A stretch of 64,000 nucleotides of DNA from Methyloceanibacter stevinii (GCF_001723355.1 NZ_LPWE01000014.1:124001-188000); one strand, 5' to 3'. Counted from the stretch's first letter, positions 51,357-61,534 are shown. Notes: a model not told the origin generated them from the letters alone. Program-made: numbers and translations.

Positions 51357-52138
51357 TGCTCTCCGTGCTCTCCCGGTACTGGCGAATAGGCGATCGCGGA
51401 CTTGGGGCGCCGCGGCCGCTCAACGAGCCGCAATCCCTTGAACCAAAGCTTGAGTGCTTCATAGTGAATGGCGGCCATGACCTTGACCGAAAGCCAGCCG
51501 GTTCGTGCCAAGGCAGCCGCGAGTGTTGCGTCGGTCAGTGCCGTGCGCTCTCCACGGAAGAAGGCCTTCAGCAACGGCCCCTCCTCCGTGTGAAGCGCAA
51601 TGCCGATCGTGATCTCGTCTTCAAGCGGCGTGACGTGAAAACTGTACCGCCCGTCGACGCTGTTGAAGGGCGAGACGTAGAACGTCTTTCCGCAGCTTTG
51701 ATGCAGCGTTTCGCCGCCGCCGGGCCGCACCGGCACCACGTAGGTCTGCCGCTCCCCGAACGTGTTGTTCACCTCGTACACGATGAGCGCCGGCGTGCCG
51801 GACGCATTCAGGCCGAAATAGACCGTTACCGGGTTGAAGCCGTAGCCCAGCACGCGCGGATAGCAGAGCATCAGGAAACGCTCGATCCCCGTCACGCCGC
51901 TCTGGTCCCCAAGGCCCCGCAGATACACCGCAATGGGCGTCCCGTCGCCATGATTGGCGTCGTGCAGGCTGCAGACATTGAAGCGATTGTAGGAGAAGAG
52001 ACGCAAGCGCCGATCGAGATCGGGAAGCTCGTCGCAATCGATCAGAAGCGAAAAGACGTGATAGCGGAGCGCATGCTGAACCGGGCGCACACGCTTGTGC
52101 ACCACGACCCCGTTATAGAGCGCCGACGCAGACATCAT
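51353..52138 (-). CDS. DUF1365 protein
   Basis: 261 residues from the first of two adjacent ATGs, overlapping the FAD-oxidase stop. DUF1365 motifs: LYNGVVVHKRVRPVQHALRY, LLIDCDELPDLDRRLRLFSYNRFNV, LCYPRVLGYGFNPVTVYF and GKTFYVSPFNSVDGRYSF. The family nearly always sits between an FAD amine-oxidase-like gene and a CFA-synthase-like gene, as here. Function unknown, presumed lipid-related. Confidence 0.92.
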   Translation of the reverse strand: MMSASALYNGVVVHKRVRPVQHALRYHVFSLLIDCDELPDLDRRLRLFSYNRFNVCSLHDANHGDGTPIAVYLRGLGDQSGVTGIERFLMLCYPRVLGYGFNPVTVYFGLNASGTPALIVYEVNNTFGERQTYVVPVRPGGGETLHQSCGKTFYVSPFNSVDGRYSFHVTPLEDEITIGIALHTEEGPLLKAFFRGERTALTDATLAAALARTGWLSVKVMAAIHYEALKLWFKGLRLVERPRRPKSAIAYSPVPGEHGEQ

Positions 52139-53478
52139 TCCGCCGCCACGAGGGGCACGGTGCCGACAGCGCCTGCATCGTGTGTGATGTGTATGCGGTC
52201 CGACTCGCCGGACACCGACCATGGCCGCCGCACGCCGCCGAGCTGTTCGGCGACCGCGAGCCCGCTCTGCAGCCCGTCCTCATGGAAGCCGTAGCCGAAA
52301 TAGCTGCCGCAGAACCAGGTACGGTCCTTGCCCTGCATCGACCAGAGGCGGCGCTGCGCGGCGATGGCGTGTGCGTCGAACACCGGGTGGTCGTAGTCGA
52401 CCTCCAAGTCGATCGCCTTGGGGTGAATGTCCCAGGGCGGGTTCAGGGTCACGAACAGGTCCGTCTTCGTCGGCAGGTTCTGCAAGCTATTCATCCAGTA
52501 CGAAACGCACAGCTCGGACTCCAAGCCATGCCCGCGTTTGATGTAGTTCCAGCTCTGCCAGAGCCGGCGGCGGCGCGGCATGAACCGCGGATCGCGGTGG
52601 AGTACCGCATGATTGCGTTCATAGGCGAACATGCCAAGAAGCTCCTGCTCCTTTGGAGTCGGGACAGCCAGCAATTTTAGCGCTTGATCCGCATGCGTCG
52701 CAATCACGACGTGGTCGAACATTCGGACGATGCCTCGCGCATCCTCGACGTGGACGCAGGAGCGGGCGCGGCCTATCCGCCGGACCGGGGAGCCGACGGC
52801 GGTTTCGAAGTCGCCGTCGTCGAGCAGGCGGTCAACGTAGTTCTTGCTTCCACCCGCAACGGCCCTCCAAGCAGGGCGGCCGGCCGCCTGCAACATGCCG
52901 TGATTGGCGTAGAAGTTGATGAAAGTCGCCGCAGGAAAGTCCAGCATGCCCGCCATCGGCGTCGACCAGATCGCGGCCCCCATGGGCAGAATATGGTCCT
53001 CGATGAAGGCGTCGGAATAGTTCTCGGCCTGCAGGAATGCGCCCAACGATAGCCCCTCCGGATAGCGTTCCAGCGCGCGTTGCGCCGTGCGGAAGAACCG
53101 GAAGAGATCGGAGACGAGGCGCCATTGGCGCGGGTTTGCGAGATTGGAGAGCTGGCCGAATAGTCCTGGGCCGCTGCCGGCATACTCGAAGGCGCCGTCG
53201 TTCGCAGAGACGGCGAAAGTCATCTCGGTGGGCTCGGTGCGGACACCAAGATGAGCAAAGAGTGCGGTCAGGTTCGGGTAGTTCAGTTCGTTGTAGACGA
53301 TGAACCCCGTATCGACTGCCACCGGTCCATCCGCAGTCAAGGCGGTCGTCGTGTGGGTATGGCCGCCGAGCCGATGATCCTGCTCGTACAGGGTGACCTT
53401 GTGATGTTTGGAAAGCAGCCAGGCAGCGGAGAGTCCTGAAATCCCCGATCCGACAACTGCGATATTGAGAGGAGCCAT
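52135..53478 (-). CDS. FAD-dependent oxidoreductase (NAD(P)-binding amine-oxidase-like)
   Basis: 447 residues from the ATG before APLNIAVVGSG, with AAGGTG as ribosome site. N-terminal Rossmann FAD motif VVGSGISGLSAAWLLSKHH with YEQDHRLGGHTHT, and C-terminal GSYFGYGFHEDGLQSGLAVAE. It belongs to the amine-oxidase/desaturase-like family associated with DUF1365 and CFA synthase. Probable role is oxidation of a lipid intermediate. It is the second gene of the operon starting with DUF2177. Confidence 0.9.
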   Translation of the reverse strand: MAPLNIAVVGSGISGLSAAWLLSKHHKVTLYEQDHRLGGHTHTTTALTADGPVAVDTGFIVYNELNYPNLTALFAHLGVRTEPTEMTFAVSANDGAFEYAGSGPGLFGQLSNLANPRQWRLVSDLFRFFRTAQRALERYPEGLSLGAFLQAENYSDAFIEDHILPMGAAIWSTPMAGMLDFPAATFINFYANHGMLQAAGRPAWRAVAGGSKNYVDRLLDDGDFETAVGSPVRRIGRARSCVHVEDARGIVRMFDHVVIATHADQALKLLAVPTPKEQELLGMFAYERNHAVLHRDPRFMPRRRRLWQSWNYIKRGHGLESELCVSYWMNSLQNLPTKTDLFVTLNPPWDIHPKAIDLEVDYDHPVFDAHAIAAQRRLWSMQGKDRTWFCGSYFGYGFHEDGLQSGLAVAEQLGGVRRPWSVSGESDRIHITHDAGAVGTVPLVAAE

Positions 53479-53589
53479 GGTCACCTTGATTGACGGCAGC
53501 ACTGGAACCGTTACGGACCGATCGAAAGAATGGATCACCTGCAGGGGGGTAGATTGTGCGACACCGTCTCGGACGCCGCCGCAGGCTCC

Positions 53590-53994
53590 TTATGCGCCGG
53601 CAAGCGTCCGCGTGACGCTATAGCCGGCAACGGCGGCCGTGCCCGTGAGGAACGTGCCCCAGGCGATATCGACAACCGTGACGGTCGGGCTCCAGCCTTG
53701 CAGCGTGGCCAGATTGGTCATGTCATAGGTGGCGTAAGCGAAGAAGCCGAACAGGGCGCCGTAGAGCAACGCCGTTCTCCACGTACCGCCCTGAAGCGCG
53801 GGAGCCACCGCGAAGATGACCACACCTGCGATGAAGACCAAATAGAACCCGACCGCCGCAGCCACATTGAACTTCTCGAGAAGAAGCGGGCCAATCTCCT
53901 GCTGGTAGAGAGGCTTGGCGACATATCCCAGCCAGATGAAGTCAAGCACGAGAAAAGTGAGCGCGGTTGCCACATAGGCAAGAGCATAGGTCAT
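53590..53994 (-). CDS. DUF2177 membrane protein
   Basis: 134 residues with four predicted membrane helices: LAYVATALTFLVLDFIWLGY, VAAAVGFYLVFIAGVVIFAV, ALLYGALFGFFAYATYDMTN and VDIAWGTFLTGTAAVAGY. The motif YDMTNLATLQGW is characteristic of DUF2177. Function unknown. It is first in the minus-strand lipid operon and carries the TGATCC-N16-CGTA promoter 35 bases upstream. Confidence 0.92.
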   Translation of the reverse strand: MTYALAYVATALTFLVLDFIWLGYVAKPLYQQEIGPLLLEKFNVAAAVGFYLVFIAGVVIFAVAPALQGGTWRTALLYGALFGFFAYATYDMTNLATLQGWSPTVTVVDIAWGTFLTGTAAVAGYSVTRTLAGA

Positions 53995-54028
53995 GGAGCG
54001 GTCCCGGGGCGTTTGTCCGTATGCCCAC

Positions 54029-54054
54029 TACGGAAAGCACCCCGATCCGGATCA
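54029..54054 (-). promoter_or_regulatory. RpoE-type promoter of the DUF2177-FAD-DUF1365-CFA operon
   Basis: Minus strand TGATCC (54054-54049), 16 bases, CGTA (54032-54029), 35 bases upstream of the DUF2177 start. It matches the rpoE promoter at 48046 in both boxes and in spacing. The rest of the 255-base gap to 54249 shows no supported gene. Confidence 0.7.
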
Positions 54055-54249
54055 CTCGTATGGCCCGAACGGCCGGCTCTTCCGAGAACATTGCCGACCC
54101 GTTCGGCAAATAGGGCTTCGCTTTCAGTTTCCGTTATGCTTTGGGCCGATAGGTTGACCGTATGAAACCCGTCCTCGATCGCGCCGAAGCGGAACTCGCC
54201 GCTTTAAGGTAGGGGCCGCATCGACACGCTATTCTCTGGGAGTTGAGCT

Positions 54250-55103
54250 ATGGCGTCTGTTGTCGTCGTCGGCTCCATCAACCTCGACATTGTCGCGAGC
54301 GCTTCGCGCCTACCCACGCCCGGCGCAAAAGTAACGGACGCGCTGCTAACGCATCATCCGGGTGGTGGCGGGGCCAATCAAGCGTTGGCCGCACGCCGTC
54401 TTGGCGCGGACGTGTCCCTCATGGGACGCGTGGGCAGCGACGCCGAGGCGGATACGGCTTTGGCACTCTTGCGCGAGAACGGGGTCGATCTCGCTGGCGT
54501 GGTCGCCGTACCCGACGCCGCAACCGGCGTTGCCCTGATCGCGGTTGCCGCAAGCGGAGAAAACCAAATCGTCGTGGCGCCCGGAGCGAACCTGCGCCTC
54601 ATGTCCGAGAGCCTTCAAGTTCCCGCCGTCGATGCCCTCATTGGAGAGCACCTGGCGCCTCGGGATGCCGTGGCACGGGCAATAGAGACCTTCGACGGCT
54701 TCACATGCGTCACCTTGGCCACCGCCTCCGAGGTCGACGAGGTTGTGCTGCGGGATGCCGACCTGATCGTCGTCAACGAGTCGGAAGCGGCTTGGTATGG
54801 CGACAGCCTCTCGTTACGAGGCGGCATGGTGGCAAAGACATCTGGCGCCTCGGGCGCTGCGCTTTATCGCGGGCGTGAACAAGTGGCTCGGGCCGCATCG
54901 CCAACGGTGAAGGCCGTCGATACCACCGGTGCGGGGGATGCTTTCACCGCCGCATTGACCCTCGCTCTGGTCGAGGGGCAGCCATACGCCGAAGCCCTGG
55001 CTTTGCCTGTGCCGCCGGTGCGGCAGCAACCCAACGAAACGGCGCTCAACCGTCTCTGCCGGCACGAGATGAGGTCGAGCGCCTCCTGAAGGGGAATGAC
55101 TAG
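54250..55103 (+). CDS. PfkB-family sugar kinase, ribokinase-like (frame broken at 55002-55004)
   Basis: N-terminal VVVVGSINLDIVASASRLPTPG and HHPGGGGANQALAARRLGA mark the ribokinase subfamily. The C-terminal catalytic motif VDTTGAGDAFTAALTLALVEG includes the anion hole and base Asp. The literal frame ends at 55089 with a Pro/Arg tail. One missing T in the TTT at 55002-55004 restores AFACAAGAAATQRNGAQPSLP and a stop at 55101-55103, about 284 residues, as in other ribokinases. The middle region is short and divergent. The substrate (ribose or another sugar/nucleoside) is not determined. The gene converges on the permease operon. Confidence 0.85.
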
Positions 55104-55115
55104 CGCTCGGCCGAT

Positions 55116-56237
55116 CTAGACCATGGTGCCAAGCTTGGCGCGGAACCGCCGCAACGATATGCCGAACATGACGAGCCCGATCCCCGCGAGCGCGAGGAAC
55201 TGCGGCCAGACCACATCGAGACCGGCCCCGCGGAAGAGGATCGCCTGGGCCGCCAGCACGAAGTGGGTGTTGGGGGCAACGAACATCAGCGTCTGAATCC
55301 CTTCAGGCATGCTTTCGCGCGGCGTCACCCCGCCGGAGAGCATTTGCAGCGGCAACAGGACGAGGATCAGCAGCAGACCGAACTGGGGCATCGAACGCGC
55401 AAAGGTCGCGAGCAAAATTCCCAGAGACGTGGTTGCGAAAAGTTGCAACGCCGCACCCACGAGGAACAAGCTCAGCGAGCCCTGAAGGGGCACGTCGAGC
55501 ATGCCTTGCACGACGAAGATGAGCGCTACGGCGCAGGCCGTCAGCACCACGGCGCCCATCGCCCAGACCTTGCTCGCCATGATCTCGAACGGGGTGACGG
55601 GCATGACGAGGAGATGCTCGACCGTGCCGTGCTCGCGCTCGCGAATGAGCGCCGCGCCGGTCAACACGATCGCCAGCATCGTGATGTTGTCGATGATCTC
55701 CATGATCGCGCCGAACCAGGATTGGGTCAGCTCCGGATTGAAGCGGGCCCGCAAGGTTAGCCCGACGGGCGGCTCGTAGGTCTCGCGATAGTGCGCGACG
55801 AAGGCGCGCACCTCGTCGCTGACGATCGTATTGACGTAGTTGCTGCCCGTGAACGCTTGGCTCATGCGCGTGGCATCAACGTTGAGTTGGACGGTGGCGC
55901 CGTGCCCCGCCAGTACGTCGCGCTGGAAGTTCGGGGGGATATCGAGCGCGAACGTGTCGAGCCCGGCGTCGAGCCGCGCATCCATCTCGGCATGGGTGAT
56001 GAGCGCCGGCGTCTTGAAGTACGGCGGGTAGAACGCAGAGACGATGCGGTTAGACAGGGGCGAGTGGTCCTCGTCGACGATCGCGATCTGCGCGCGGTGG
56101 AGGGTCTCCGGGATGGCCGTGGCCGATGCGTACACGGCGAGCGTAAAGGCATAGACGATAAGGACCAGCATGCCCCGATCGCGTGCGAGGCTGCGCAGTT
56201 CCTTGATGCCGAGAACCCAAATGTGACCCAGCCGCAT
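55116..56237 (-). CDS. ABC-2 permease, YhhJ-like
   Basis: 373 residues from the ATG at 56237, 2 bases after the rbbA stop; the much longer upstream extension in this frame overlaps rbbA and is not real. One N-terminal helix (LVLIVYAFTLAVYASATAI), a periplasmic domain of about 150 residues, then five helices with LIREREHGTVEHLLVMPVTPFE, the ABC-2 signature. It pairs with the RbbA-like fusion upstream, as yhhJ does in E. coli. Confidence 0.92.
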   Translation of the reverse strand: MRLGHIWVLGIKELRSLARDRGMLVLIVYAFTLAVYASATAIPETLHRAQIAIVDEDHSPLSNRIVSAFYPPYFKTPALITHAEMDARLDAGLDTFALDIPPNFQRDVLAGHGATVQLNVDATRMSQAFTGSNYVNTIVSDEVRAFVAHYRETYEPPVGLTLRARFNPELTQSWFGAIMEIIDNITMLAIVLTGAALIREREHGTVEHLLVMPVTPFEIMASKVWAMGAVVLTACAVALIFVVQGMLDVPLQGSLSLFLVGAALQLFATTSLGILLATFARSMPQFGLLLILVLLPLQMLSGGVTPRESMPEGIQTLMFVAPNTHFVLAAQAILFRGAGLDVVWPQFLALAGIGLVMFGISLRRFRAKLGTMV

Positions 56238-56239
56238 AA

Positions 56240-59029
56240 TCAGCGCTCCTGCTTCTTGAGCAGCATGGCCGCCGCTGTGAGCAGCACCGGGCTCGCAACC
56301 GCCAGCGCAAGGAACGGCGCGTGCAGATCGGAGAAGCCCAGAGCCTTGGAGAACACGCCGCGCGAGATGGTCAGAAAATGCGAGGTCGGGTAGACCTCGC
56401 CGATGACGCGTCCGAGCCCTTCGAGCGACGACACCGGATCGATCATTCCCGAGAAGCTCACCGCCGGCAGGAGCGTGAGCACCGCAGTCCCGAAGATCGC
56501 GGCGATCTGGCTCCGCATGAAGGTGGAGATGAGCAGACCCAAACCGGTCGCCGCACCGGCATAGAGCAGCCCTCCGCCGAGGAGGGTCAGGAGGCTTCCC
56601 TTGAGGGGGACGCCGAAAACCGTCACAGCCAGGATGATCAGCACGAAGAAGCTGAGCATGGCGAGCACGACGTAGGGAATCTGCTTGCCGATCAGGAATT
56701 CGAGCCGCGTCGTCGGCGTCACGTAGAAATTGACGATGGAGCCGAGTTCCTTCTCGCGCACGACGCTGAGCGCCGTCAGCATGGAAGGGATCAGCATCAG
56801 CAGAAGCGGAATGATTCCCGGCACCATGGCCACCACGCTGCGGACCCGGATTGTAGCGGAAGCGGATCTCATTGGCCAGCTGCGAAAGGGCGCCCTCCGC
56901 GCCGGCCTGGCGGGCTTTCTCCGCAAGCCACAGCACGTGCATGCCTTCCACGTAGCCGCGTGCGGTTTCACCGCGGGTGGGCATGCGCCGTCGAGCCAGG
57001 CCGCCACGGACACGTCGCGCCCCCGCGCGATATCCCGGGCGAAGTTTGGCGGAATCTCGATGGCAAGACTGAGCTCGCCGGAACGCATTCGCCTATCCAA
57101 ATCTTCATAGCTGACGATGGGCGGCTTCTCGACGAAGTAGCGCGAGCCGGTGAGATTGAAGGCATAGTCCTGGCTGATGGCGGTCTGGTCGCGATCGAGC
57201 ACGGCGAAAGTCAAATCCTCCACATCGAGATTGATCCCGTACCCCATCACCAGCATGAGAATGGCGCTGCCGATCATCGCCAACGTCAGCCGGATCGGGT
57301 CGCGGCGCAGCTCGAGCCCTTCGCGTTTCGTATAGCTCAGCAGACGGCGCAGATTGATATGGCCGCTCCAGAACCCGGTCCGTGGCTTTGGTTCGGGCGC
57401 GCGCATGGTCTCCGCCAAGGCCTTCTCGGCTTCCGCCTCGGCCTTCTCGTCCGCCGCCTCGCCGGCGACAGCTTCTTCGAGATAGTGGATGAAGGCGTCC
57501 TCCAGGGTCTCGACGCCGCACGTCCGGACGAGTTCGTCCGGCGCCTCGGTGATCAACACCTTGCCCGCATGCATCAGGGAGATGCGGTCGCAGCGCGCCG
57601 CCTCGTTCATGAAGTGCGTGGAGATGAAGATGGTCACGCCGTCACGGCGCGAGAGATCAACCAGCATCTGCCAGAAGGCATCCCGGGCGATCGGATCGAC
57701 GCCCGAGGTCGGTTCGTCGAGGATCAACATTTCCGGCTTGTGGATCATGGCCACGGCGAGCGACAGGCGCTGGCGGTGCCCGAGCGGCAGCGCGGCCGGA
57801 TAGGCATCGATCACGCCGGCGAGTGCAAAACGCTCCACCATCTCCTGGACGCGGGCGGGAATCTCCTCTTCCGGCACCTCGAAAAGCCGTGCGTGCAGCT
57901 CCAGGTTTTGCCGAACCGTAAGCTCCGTGTAGAGCGAGAAGGATTGCGACATGTAGCCGACGCGGGCGCGCGTGGCGAGGTCGTGCGGGTCCAAGCTATG
58001 GCCGAACAGCCAAGCCTGGCCCTCGCTTGGCGGCAGCAAGCCCGTCAGCATTTTCATGGTCGTGGTTTTGCCGCAGCCGTTCGAGCCGAGAAAACCGAAA
58101 ATCTCGCTGCGCTGAATCTCGAAGCTCACGTGATCGACGGCGGTGAAGTCGCCAAACCGTTTCGTCAGCCCCTTGGCCTCGATCGCCGTCGCGTGATCGT
58201 CGGAAGGGCGCGGCGGGATCGAGACGGGCTTGTGCGCGCGCCGCTTTTCCTCGGGCAGAAGCGCAATGAACGCCGCTTCCAACGAAGTAGTGTCGGTGCG
58301 GGCGACGAGCTCCTCCGGCGTGCCCGTGGCGAGCACGGTCCCTGCGTCCATTGCCACCAGCCAATCGAAGCGTGCCGCTTCTTCCATATAGGCGGTGGCG
58401 ACCACGACGCTCATCCCCGGCCGGTCGCGGCGAATGTCGTCGATCATGCGCCAGAACTGCCGGCGCGACAGCGGATCGACGCCGGTGGTCGGCTCGTCGA
58501 GGATCAGAAGGTCTGGGTCGTGCACGAGCGCGCAACACAGGCCGAGCTTCTGCTTCATGCCGCCGGAGAGTTTGCCGGCAGGCCTGTCGACAAAGGGGGC
58601 AAGCCCCGTGCTTTCGGTGAGCAGGGCGATGCGCCGCTCCCGTTCGGCGCGATCGTGCCCGAACAGCGCGGCGAAGAAGTCGATATTCTCGGCGACGGAC
58701 AAGGTCGGGTAGAGGTTCTTGCCGAGTCCTTGCGGCATATAGGCAATGCGCGGGGCAGACGCGCGCCGATGGCCGGCCTTGGCCATGCTGCCGCCGAGCA
58801 CCTCCACCTTCCCTTCCTGGATCGCACGCGCCCCGGCAATGAGCGACAACAGGCTCGACTTGCCGATGCCATCGGGGCCGAGTAGGCCGATCATGATACC
58901 GGCAGGAAGGTCGACGTCGATCCCGGCGAGCGCTTGCGTCTTGCCGTAGCGCAACCGCACGCCCCGCAAGCGGACCACGGGAGCAGCCGCTGTCCCCGGC
59001 ACATCGGCGTGAGGGGACGGCGCGCTCAT
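56240..59029 (-). CDS. rbbA: RbbA-like fusion: two ABC ATPase domains plus ABC-2 permease
   Basis: 929 residues, close to E. coli RbbA. ATPase 1 (about 20-250): [37 protein letters not shown]. ATPase 2 (about 280-510): [14 protein letters not shown], Walker [17 protein letters not shown]; its signature region reads [14 protein letters not shown] rather than LSGG. The C-terminal ABC-2 membrane domain starts near 570. About 45 residues near 680-725 ([13 protein letters not shown] to [10 protein letters not shown]) are in the wrong frame. The adjacent frame gives [20 protein letters not shown] and RFRYNP, so a -1 shift near 56985 and a second near 56847 cancel. RbbA acts with the HlyD adaptor; E. 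coli RbbA is also reported to bind ribosomes. Confidence 0.92.
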   Translation of the reverse strand: MSAPSPHADVPGTAAAPVVRLRGVRLRYGKTQALAGIDVDLPAGIMIGLLGPDGIGKSSLLSLIAGARAIQEGKVEVLGGSMAKAGHRRASAPRIAYMPQGLGKNLYPTLSVAENIDFFAALFGHDRAERERRIALLTESTGLAPFVDRPAGKLSGGMKQKLGLCCALVHDPDLLILDEPTTGVDPLSRRQFWRMIDDIRRDRPGMSVVVATAYMEEAARFDWLVAMDAGTVLATGTPEELVARTDTTSLEAAFIALLPEEKRRAHKPVSIPPRPSDDHATAIEAKGLTKRFGDFTAVDHVSFEIQRSEIFGFLGSNGCGKTTTMKMLTGLLPPSEGQAWLFGHSLDPHDLATRARVGYMSQSFSLYTELTVRQNLELHARLFEVPEEEIPARVQEMVERFALAGVIDAYPAALPLGHRQRLSLAVAMIHKPEMLILDEPTSGVDPIARDAFWQMLVDLSRRDGVTIFISTHFMNEAARCDRISLMHAGKVLITEAPDELVRTCGVETLEDAFIHYLEEAVAGEAADEKAEAEAEKALAETMRAPEPKPRTGFWSGHINLRRLLSYTKREGLELRRDPIRLTLAMIGSAILMLVMGYGINLDVEDLTFAVLDRDQTAISQDYAFNLTGSRYFVEKPPIVSYEDLDRRMRSGELSLAIEIPPNFARDIARGRDVSVAAWLDGACPPAVKPHAATWKACTCCGLRRKPARPARRAPFRSWPMRSASATIRVRSVVAMVPGIIPLLLMLIPSMLTALSVVREKELGSIVNFYVTPTTRLEFLIGKQIPYVVLAMLSFFVLIILAVTVFGVPLKGSLLTLLGGGLLYAGAATGLGLLISTFMRSQIAAIFGTAVLTLLPAVSFSGMIDPVSSLEGLGRVIGEVYPTSHFLTISRGVFSKALGFSDLHAPFLALAVASPVLLTAAAMLLKKQER

Positions 59030-60099
59030 TCCGGGAGCCGCACCTTCAGATTGTCGGGCCAGGGGATATCCGGGTCGAGCTGAACATAAGCGATGCCAGG
59101 AAGCCCGGTTTTGACGTCGCGGACATGCTTCTCGAGGAGCGCCGGATCGATGCGCGTCTTGATGCGGAACATCAGCTTCAGCCGCTCTTCTTCCGTCTCC
59201 ACCGTCTTCGGCGTGAACTGCGCCACGTCGGCCACGAAGGACACGTTCGCGGGCACGACATATTGCGGGGCGGCATCGAGGATGACCCGCGCTTCTGCGC
59301 CCAGCTTCACCCGGCCCGCGTCGATTGTGGGCAGGAACAGCGTCATGTAGACGTCCCGGAGGTCGATGAGATTGACCACCGTGCCACCCGCCGCCAGCAC
59401 CTCGCCGGGCTCGGCGACGCGATACTGCACACGGCCGTAGCGTGGCGAGCGCAGTGTGCTGTCGTCGATATCCGCCTCGATGCGTTCGATCGTGGCTTGC
59501 GTCGCATCAACGGCCGCATGGGCACTGATGACCTGCGATTGGGCAAGCCCGATCGCCGCCTCCGCCGCAGACACTTGCGCCTTGGCCGCCGCGACTGCTG
59601 CCTTGCCCCCTGCGAACGCCGCCCGGCGGTCATCGAGAACCTGGACCGAGGTGGCCCCTTTCGGGACCAGTTCCTCGGCGCGCGCCAGACGCTTGTCCGC
59701 CGCATCCAGCTCGGCCTCGCGCTGCGCCACCGAGGCCTCGGCGGCCGCCTTCTCCGCTTCGCGCTGGGACACTTGGCTTTCGGCGGTCTTGACCCCGACC
59801 TTTGCGCGCCGGAGTTCAGCGTCCGCCTCGCGGAGCTGCGCGTCCAGCGCCTCCGTATCCATCACCGCGAGAACCTGGCCCGCGTCGACAAAGTCACCTT
59901 CGCGGACTTCGATCTTCTCGACCCGGCCGGCGATCTTGGTGGCGACGTCGATTTCCGTCGCCTCGATGCGGCCATTGCCCACGGCGAAGCCTTCGGGCGG
60001 GCCGTCCGAGCGCAGGGTTTGCCAGAGAAAGTAAGCGGCGCCAGCGATCAGCGCGGCAATCGCGGCCCTCACGAGCCAAGTCTTCATTGTTTGCGTCAT
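59026..60099 (-). CDS. HlyD-family adaptor of the RbbA-type transporter (YhiI-like)
   Basis: 357 residues from the ATG at 60099; ATGs at 60129 and 60087 are alternatives. N-terminal anchor ([20 protein letters not shown]), first lipoyl half [20 protein letters not shown], a long Ala/Glu coiled-coil (about 75-210), then [20 protein letters not shown] and a beta-barrel. The stop overlaps the rbbA start (ATGA). Gene order adaptor-rbbA-permease equals E. coli yhiI-rbbA-yhhJ. Confidence 0.92.
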   Translation of the reverse strand: MTQTMKTWLVRAAIAALIAGAAYFLWQTLRSDGPPEGFAVGNGRIEATEIDVATKIAGRVEKIEVREGDFVDAGQVLAVMDTEALDAQLREADAELRRAKVGVKTAESQVSQREAEKAAAEASVAQREAELDAADKRLARAEELVPKGATSVQVLDDRRAAFAGGKAAVAAAKAQVSAAEAAIGLAQSQVISAHAAVDATQATIERIEADIDDSTLRSPRYGRVQYRVAEPGEVLAAGGTVVNLIDLRDVYMTLFLPTIDAGRVKLGAEARVILDAAPQYVVPANVSFVADVAQFTPKTVETEEERLKLMFRIKTRIDPALLEKHVRDVKTGLPGIAYVQLDPDIPWPDNLKVRLPE

Positions 60100-60185
60100 A
60101 CTTCCGCCAAGTGGCCGCCGGCACCCCAACGAGCCCTTAATGCCCGGTTCGGATTCGCACTTCCAAGGTCCGGAGCTTTAGCACA

Positions 60186-60245
60186 GCGGACAGCCGCTTT
60201 CGATGTCTGCGGCCGCGGCAGCCTGCTGCAGGTCAGAAGCGGACA
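60186..60245. repeat. Decayed palindromic intergenic repeat
   Basis: Half-motifs GCGGACA (60186-60192), TGTCTGC (60204-60210) and GCGGACA (60239-60245, within GGTCAGAAGCGGACA) resemble the arms of the hairpin at 39475-39504. They lie in the 346-base gap between the HlyD gene and the channel gene, which shows no gene or clear promoter. Assignment to the same repeat family is by resemblance only. Confidence 0.4.
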
Positions 60246-60445
60246 GGTAACACCGACCGGCCAAGGCCATCACAGGCCAGGTTGGAAATTCTCGGGTGTT
60301 GAACCGCTCCGCGACAATGGGCTAAAGCGGGCCCTTACGATGTCGGAACTGATTCCAGCCCGCCGCCCCAGACCTCAGGATGCCCGTTGAGCGCCTGAGA
60401 AATCCCTGCCGACTTGCGCGTGGTGCGCTCAGCAAAGGTAGATCC

Positions 60446-61534
60446 ATGAGACATGCCGCCCGCGCAATGTTCAGACCAGTGCTCCTCTGGGTGTTGTTGC
60501 TTCTCGGCCCCACTCCGGCCTTCGCCATGGATGCCGGCATGCCCAATCCGCCCGCCTCTCCGACCGTCGTCAAGGTCGGCATTTTCTTGGCGGATATCGT
60601 CGACTTGGACGAGATGGACGAAACCTTCCAGGCCGAGCTGATTGTTCTGGCGGAATGGACGGACCCACGTCTCGCCTTCGACGCGAACGAATATGGCAGC
60701 GACCGCAAACTGTTTCAGGGTGGCTTCCAGTTCGACGAAGTGTTCGGCGGCTGGTGGCCGTCATTGATTTTTCTCAATGAAATCGGGTCGGGCGATCTCA
60801 ACGCCATACAGATCGAGGTGTTTTCCGACGGCCGGGTCGTCTCCAAGGAGCAACGCAACGTGACGCTCGAGACGCCCATGAATCTGCACTCGTATCCCTT
60901 CGATGTGCAGGTTCTGGAAGCGGACATGATTGCGTTTGGCGATACGAGCCGCGAAGTCGTTCTCGATGTTCACAAGGGCATGCAGGGGGCCAGCGAGGAG
61001 TATGCCAAAACCAACAAGAAGGTGAATATCGCGCAGTGGCAATTGGTCGGCGTCGACGTCACGCCGTTCATGTCGAAGCACCGGTACTACGCCGAAGACG
61101 CGGAGATTTCCGCGGTCAAGCTCGCCATAACGCTGAAACGCGACCCCATGAACATCATCTGGAAGGTGCTCACGCCCATGGTGATCCTGGTGTCACTCAT
61201 GTGGGCGGTCTTCTGGATGGATATCCACGACCTGTCCGATCGGTTGAACGTCTCGTTCATCGGCATTCTTACGATCGTCGCGTATCAGTTCCTGATCGAC
61301 GGAACCATGCCGCGCATATCGTACTTCACGCTCACCGATACGGTTGTGCTGTACTCCTTCGTCATCATGTGCCTGACGATCTTGGAGAGCCTAGTGGTGG
61401 TGTCCCTCTCCAGGGCCGATCGGGATTCGATTGCCCGGCGGGTCGACAAGACGGCCCAGTGGCTTTTCCCGGTCGTCTATTTCTCCGGGCTGATCCTTAT
61501 TTTCGCGACCTATCACTTTCTCTTTGGTAGCTGA
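60446..61534 (+). CDS. Bacterial pentameric ligand-gated ion channel (Cys-loop receptor superfamily)
   Basis: 362 residues from the ATG before RHAARAM. A signal peptide ends near AFAMDAG. The extracellular ligand-binding beta-sandwich (about 40-230) has VGIFLADIVDLDEMDETFQA, WTDPRLAF and the conserved LHSYPFDVQVLEADMI; no disulfide Cys-loop is present, as in GLIC and ELIC. Four membrane helices follow: M1 IWKVLTPMVILVSLMWAVFW with its Pro, M2 DRLNVSFIGILTIVAYQFLI, M3 VLYSFVIMCLTILESLVV, M4 WLFPVVYFSGLILIFATYHF. The M3-M4 loop is short. Ligand and ion selectivity are unknown. Confidence 0.9.
   Translation: MRHAARAMFRPVLLWVLLLLGPTPAFAMDAGMPNPPASPTVVKVGIFLADIVDLDEMDETFQAELIVLAEWTDPRLAFDANEYGSDRKLFQGGFQFDEVFGGWWPSLIFLNEIGSGDLNAIQIEVFSDGRVVSKEQRNVTLETPMNLHSYPFDVQVLEADMIAFGDTSREVVLDVHKGMQGASEEYAKTNKKVNIAQWQLVGVDVTPFMSKHRYYAEDAEISAVKLAITLKRDPMNIIWKVLTPMVILVSLMWAVFWMDIHDLSDRLNVSFIGILTIVAYQFLIDGTMPRISYFTLTDTVVLYSFVIMCLTILESLVVVSLSRADRDSIARRVDKTAQWLFPVVYFSGLILIFATYHFLFGS

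Noticed and set aside
55116-56984. 622-residue version of the YhhJ-like permease
   Set aside because: The first 250 residues overlap rbbA and are partly its displaced frame; the real start is at 56237, beside the rbbA stop.
56321-58885. 854-codon ORF antisense to rbbA
   Set aside because: Low-complexity Arg/His-rich translation with no motif; the opposite strand has intact ABC ATPase motifs.
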